This document shows, piece after piece, positions 60,825-64,000 of a DNA stretch of 64,000 bases. The translations under genes and the position numbers were made by a program. This DNA is from Varroa destructor (Eukaryota; Arthropoda; Arachnida; Mesostigmata; Varroidae), in assembly GCF_002443255.2 (NCBI RefSeq), contig NW_019211455.1, positions 21,985,126 through 22,049,125 on the forward strand, given 5' to 3'. The notes beneath the pieces were generated by a model. The model saw nothing but the letters and a program-made list of their open reading frames with translations, was not told the DNA's origin and did no database searches. Numbering within the stretch: the first letter of the stretch is position 1; every line of letters begins with the position of its first letter.

Positions 60825-61082
60825 CTACTTTGTACTGCTGGGGCAGTGTCTCGCTTCGTTTCTGCTCATAGTTGCGGAAGTGACCCGTGATCTGCCCACC
60901 TCTACTGTTCCACACCCCCGAAGTTCCTGTATCGCATTTCTACTGTTTTTTTTTTTCGTCAGAACGCAGGTAGGGCGGAGAGCTGAGGTAGACATGGCCC
61001 GGCCGAAACCCCATAGCCACCGACCAAACGAAGTGACCAGCTCGATCAGGCTAATTTGCGCCGACTGGCTCACCTCTGCCAT
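60825..61082 (-). CDS. minus ORF in a GC-rich patch, 85 residues
   Basis: ATG at 61082 opens MAEVSQSAQISLIELVTSF, with a Trp-rich helix-like part (GRWLWGFGRAM), to 85 residues. The + strand is also open here (60733-61122, MARPKPHSHRPNEV), so strand and reality are uncertain. The patch is one of the GC-rich islands of this end of the window. Confidence 0.2.
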   Translation of the reverse strand: MAEVSQSAQISLIELVTSFGRWLWGFGRAMSTSALRPTCVLTKKKNSRNAIQELRGCGTVEVGRSRVTSATMSRNEARHCPSSTK

Positions 61083-61203
61083 ATGTCAACAATCATCGCA
61101 ACTGGGTGTCGGGCCCGGCTGAAGCTAGTGGTTTATTGAAAGCAAATGAACAAAAAAACTAATAGTGGTCACAGCAAGGGCAAAAAATCCTCATCAACAT
61201 CAG

Positions 61204-61432
61204 CGGCGATGGAAACTTCGGGAGGGATTGGCGATTTCGGACTAAGAACCCGGGTGGAGTTGTGGCGGCAGATAGGTTGGGACGTCAGAGAACGGTGTCA
61301 GTGAGATCACACGAGGATGGCTCGGATACCGCTGAAGCTAGACCGAGTAGAGTCAAGCCGCTAGTTGGTTCATTGCGACGAAATATAGTGAAGAATGAAG
61401 AAGAAGATGATGATAATATCGAGAAGACATAA
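61204..61432 (+). CDS. candidate C-terminal exon with acidic tail
   Basis: After an acceptor-like catcaacatcag comes one base plus 75 codons and a TAA: GDGNFGRDWRFRTKNPGG, then VSVRSHEDGSDTAEARPS, and an acidic end EEEDDDNIEKT. The composition is strongly protein-like. A competing frame starts at ATG 61148 (MNKKTNSGHSKGKKSSS) and reaches 61303, which could be a first exon instead. Only one of the two can be right over the overlap. No family recognised. Confidence 0.28.
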
Positions 61433-63357
61433 TAATATTAAGTTAGAGAGGAAACGCTGTCAGAACAGGGACAAAGAACGTGTGCGGCGTGCAGCTGTTG
61501 GCAGAAAGCGACAGTTAGTGCACCTTATTAACAGTAACATTTAATGGGTATTACACTAAACGTATTGCACCGCCGTAAGCCATTTCATCGGACTGCACTG
61601 TACTATAATTGTGCGTCTTGACACATAAGGCAGCAAAAAGCTTAAGCTGATTGGAATCACATTTGGGGGTCATAAGATAATTTTATTGCTCAAGTTAAAA
61701 CTGATGACAAGCAGGCGGTTCACACAGGACGCAAAAAAATGGTGGTAAAGTTCATTCATTACGCGCATTTGCCCATTTGTATGGCTTTGTTGCAAGCCTT
61801 GTTTGTATTTCAAAAACCAGATTAGGCCTTTAGGGCCGCCCGATAGCAGCGATAACAATTTTGCCCACAGGGCACTTTTGGATCGAATAAAGAGATTATT
61901 AAAAATGAATGCAATAAGCAAACGTACACAATAAGGAGTTGATCAGTTTCGATGTTGGAGATGGTTGTCGATTAATGATAAATTCAGAAACACAGAAAAA
62001 CGTGATTAGAAAACGAGAGAAACGTTTACTGCACATAAATGAGAAATGATTTAAATTTTAACCCACAGAACTATTGTTACTTGTAGGAATATTTTTTTTT
62101 TGTCCTGAATTGTCATAGAGCTTTTGTTCTTGGCTCGGAAAAACGTGTATTTGTTCTTCTAGGTAAAACGAGTTGATGATGTTTTAGGGGAAATATGAAA
62201 TGTCCGCTTTCTAAATAATAGGACACTCACTATTCTCTAAAGCGGGTCGTTTCATTCGGGTTACACGGCGTTTTGGAACAAAATATTCCGGATCAACGTG
62301 GGCCTTAACAGAGTTGTGTGGAAAAAGAAAAAAAATATATCAGTACGACTAATTATTTACAGCAGTTCTTTTCAACATAAAGATACGGCTTTTTGTTAAG
62401 TACTCTATATGGCTGTCCGCACGAACAAGTTTCCACTCGAAACCTTCAAAAAATATAAAAATTTTTCGTTTAGAACGGCGTTCGCAGTTTAGTCTGCTTT
62501 TATTTTAGAAAGCCAATGATATGTCTACGAGACGAAAATCCTCCTCTATTGTAACCATAACACTAACAACTGACGGCAAGTTTATACGTATAGCTCCTTA
62601 TTGTCAAGCCTTGAATAGTACAGAAAAAAAACATAACGCTTACGTTCTACGTTAAGCTAACCTTAACATAGGTCATATGTGTAGAATGTTTTGTAAAGAA
62701 GGAAATAAATTGTTTAAGAAGCTTTTGTTTATGAATAAATTATGTTTAGCGAGTACCTTAGTAATTATGGTGATTTGGCTTTTGTTCGAAATGTACGCGT
62801 ACAACAAAGTGAACATAAAAGCTATCAGCCTTACTAAAAACATGGCCTTAAAATGACTACGTCCTAATTTCGGATATCGTTCTTCTTTTATTTATTAATA
62901 CAGTATGTTTCCGTGATCGCTAGGACGTTCTGAAACGTTTGATTGCAGTTAAGCGCCTCACTTATTTCGCTAACGTGCCTTGTTAATGTAGTCATAGGCA
63001 TATCTGTTCAGATGTATCATTGTCAGTTACTGCTGCTATTATTTCATACAACTTTTTATAAAATTCGGTTTGCCCTATCGTATAGCTATGCCTATTTACA
63101 TACTTATCTATGGAACCAATTAACGCTTTTCTACCCCACAGACCTGTGATCCGCACAAAATAATAAATATTAGCGTAACGAATGGAAAGAATCAAGTCTG
63201 ATAGCATTTGGCGGAAAAGGCAGGTCAGTTCTCCGACGAAAATCTAGTTTCCTATCCACTTTAATAGCTGTATCAGTTAGTCATAATGTTACAATATATC
63301 ATTCTAAGTTTGCCTAACTGGTGTACTTAATAAAAATAGCAAAAATTCGGCGGTCCG
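61433..63357. other. AT-rich stretch
   Basis: No supported gene. AATAAA occurs near 61887. Frames at 61670-61921 minus and 62943-63207 are unsupported. Confidence 0.4.
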
Positions 63358-63642
63358 TCAGCCTGGTGTAGGCCTCGGGGGCACCTCCAGACTTATCTTC
63401 TTTATCCGACCTGTGCTCTGTTTGATGTTGAGGAGCCAGGCATAGTGTGTGCAGTCGTTAGCCGCTGGTAACATTACCAGTACGGACCGTTTAGTCGCAT
63501 GTGCAAATAAAAACATCATAGAACAAATATCAAAAAACAGGCGGAAACGTTGAGAAGCAAGGTTCATTTGCTCACGTAGGATTACTAAACGACCGCCGAC
63601 CGATTTAGCCTGAGTTGTCGCTTTGCCCACGGCAAGCGGCAC
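63358..63642 (-). CDS. minus-strand candidate final exon, 94 codons
   Basis: On the minus strand a weak acceptor (agtgcctag) opens a frame from VPLAVGKATTQAKSVGGR through LREQMNLASQRFRLFF, a hydrophobic stretch (ICSMMFLFAHA) and a basic part (KQSTGRIKKISLEV) to a TGA. The amphipathic-hydrophobic-basic order would fit a membrane protein C-terminus. No start ATG near the beginning. No family recognised. Confidence 0.22.
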   Translation of the reverse strand: MPLAVGKATTQAKSVGGRLVILREQMNLASQRFRLFFDICSMMFLFAHATKRSVLVMLPAANDCTHYAWLLNIKQSTGRIKKISLEVPPRPTPG

Positions 63643-64000
63643 CTAGGCACTGTCATTTGCGTCACGGTCGGTTGCTGCTGCTATGGCAGTGTATTTCCAG
63701 AATTTAGTAGCCAACGTTTACAGCCAGTCCTGCAGCTGGTCCTATTCTATAGGGTCTTTTCGCTAGCTTGTACCTTACCATCATTCGCGAATCAAGCTAA
63801 TTTTCCTAATGTGAAAGCTCGAGGCAACTAGCTGTCTGGCTCAATAAACAGCAGGCCCACATGAAGAGCAGGCTGCGGTGCAAACAGTCAGAATATTGGC
63901 TACAACGCGTTCGTTTCCTTGTGTTCCGTGGCTTTCGCTGGTCATAAAAGACACGCGTAAGTCCTATCCACAAATGGTATCCAGATTAGACTAGACTGTG
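63643..64000. other. window end, nothing seen
   Basis: Moderately GC-rich unique DNA without an open frame of note. Confidence 0.4.

Overview
This window looks like nuclear DNA of a multicellular eukaryote, most likely an arthropod. A mite or tick is my guess from overall texture only. The DNA is mostly AT-rich and non-coding, dense in microsatellites, and lacks long uninterrupted genes, operons or bacterial signals. Spliceosome-type sites (GTAAGT/GTGAGT donors, pyrimidine-tract acceptors) and relics of non-LTR retrotransposons point the same way. I found no convincing tRNA, rRNA, snRNA or CRISPR array, and I could not name any host gene.

Layout. 1-15.5 kb is AT-rich with scattered short gene-like pieces on the + strand; the best is a cluster of compact exon-like blocks at 11.1-11.95 kb separated by introns of about 75-120 bases. 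15.57-15.93 kb is a large (CAA)n array. 16.47-17.3 kb holds a possible divergent pair of short coding segments and a 21-base microexon candidate. 20.65 kb carries a 47-residue ORF that reads like a signal-peptide precursor. 21-34.5 kb is more GC-rich and packed with CAG/CTG, GGC, GAC, CT and TA repeats, resembling the promoter and long 5' leader territory of a regulatory gene; a few secreted or membrane-type frames lie in it (22.5, 28.5, 32.0 kb). 37.1-38.3 kb is an isolated GC-rich island. 44-48 kb holds a run of gene-like segments, partly decayed. 50.7 kb and 58.8-59.8 kb are broken reverse transcriptases, the second clearly CR1-like and carrying a perfect-looking 85-base inverted duplication. 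55.37-55.80 kb on the minus strand is the best host exon: 144 codons, phase 1 at both ends, canonical splice sites.

How genes work together cannot be said: the exon candidates are not connected into verified transcripts. Short exon calls rest on an open frame plus splice consensus. Such combinations arise by chance in 64 kb on two strands, so confidences are low except for the 55.4 kb exon, the retrotransposon relics and the repeats.
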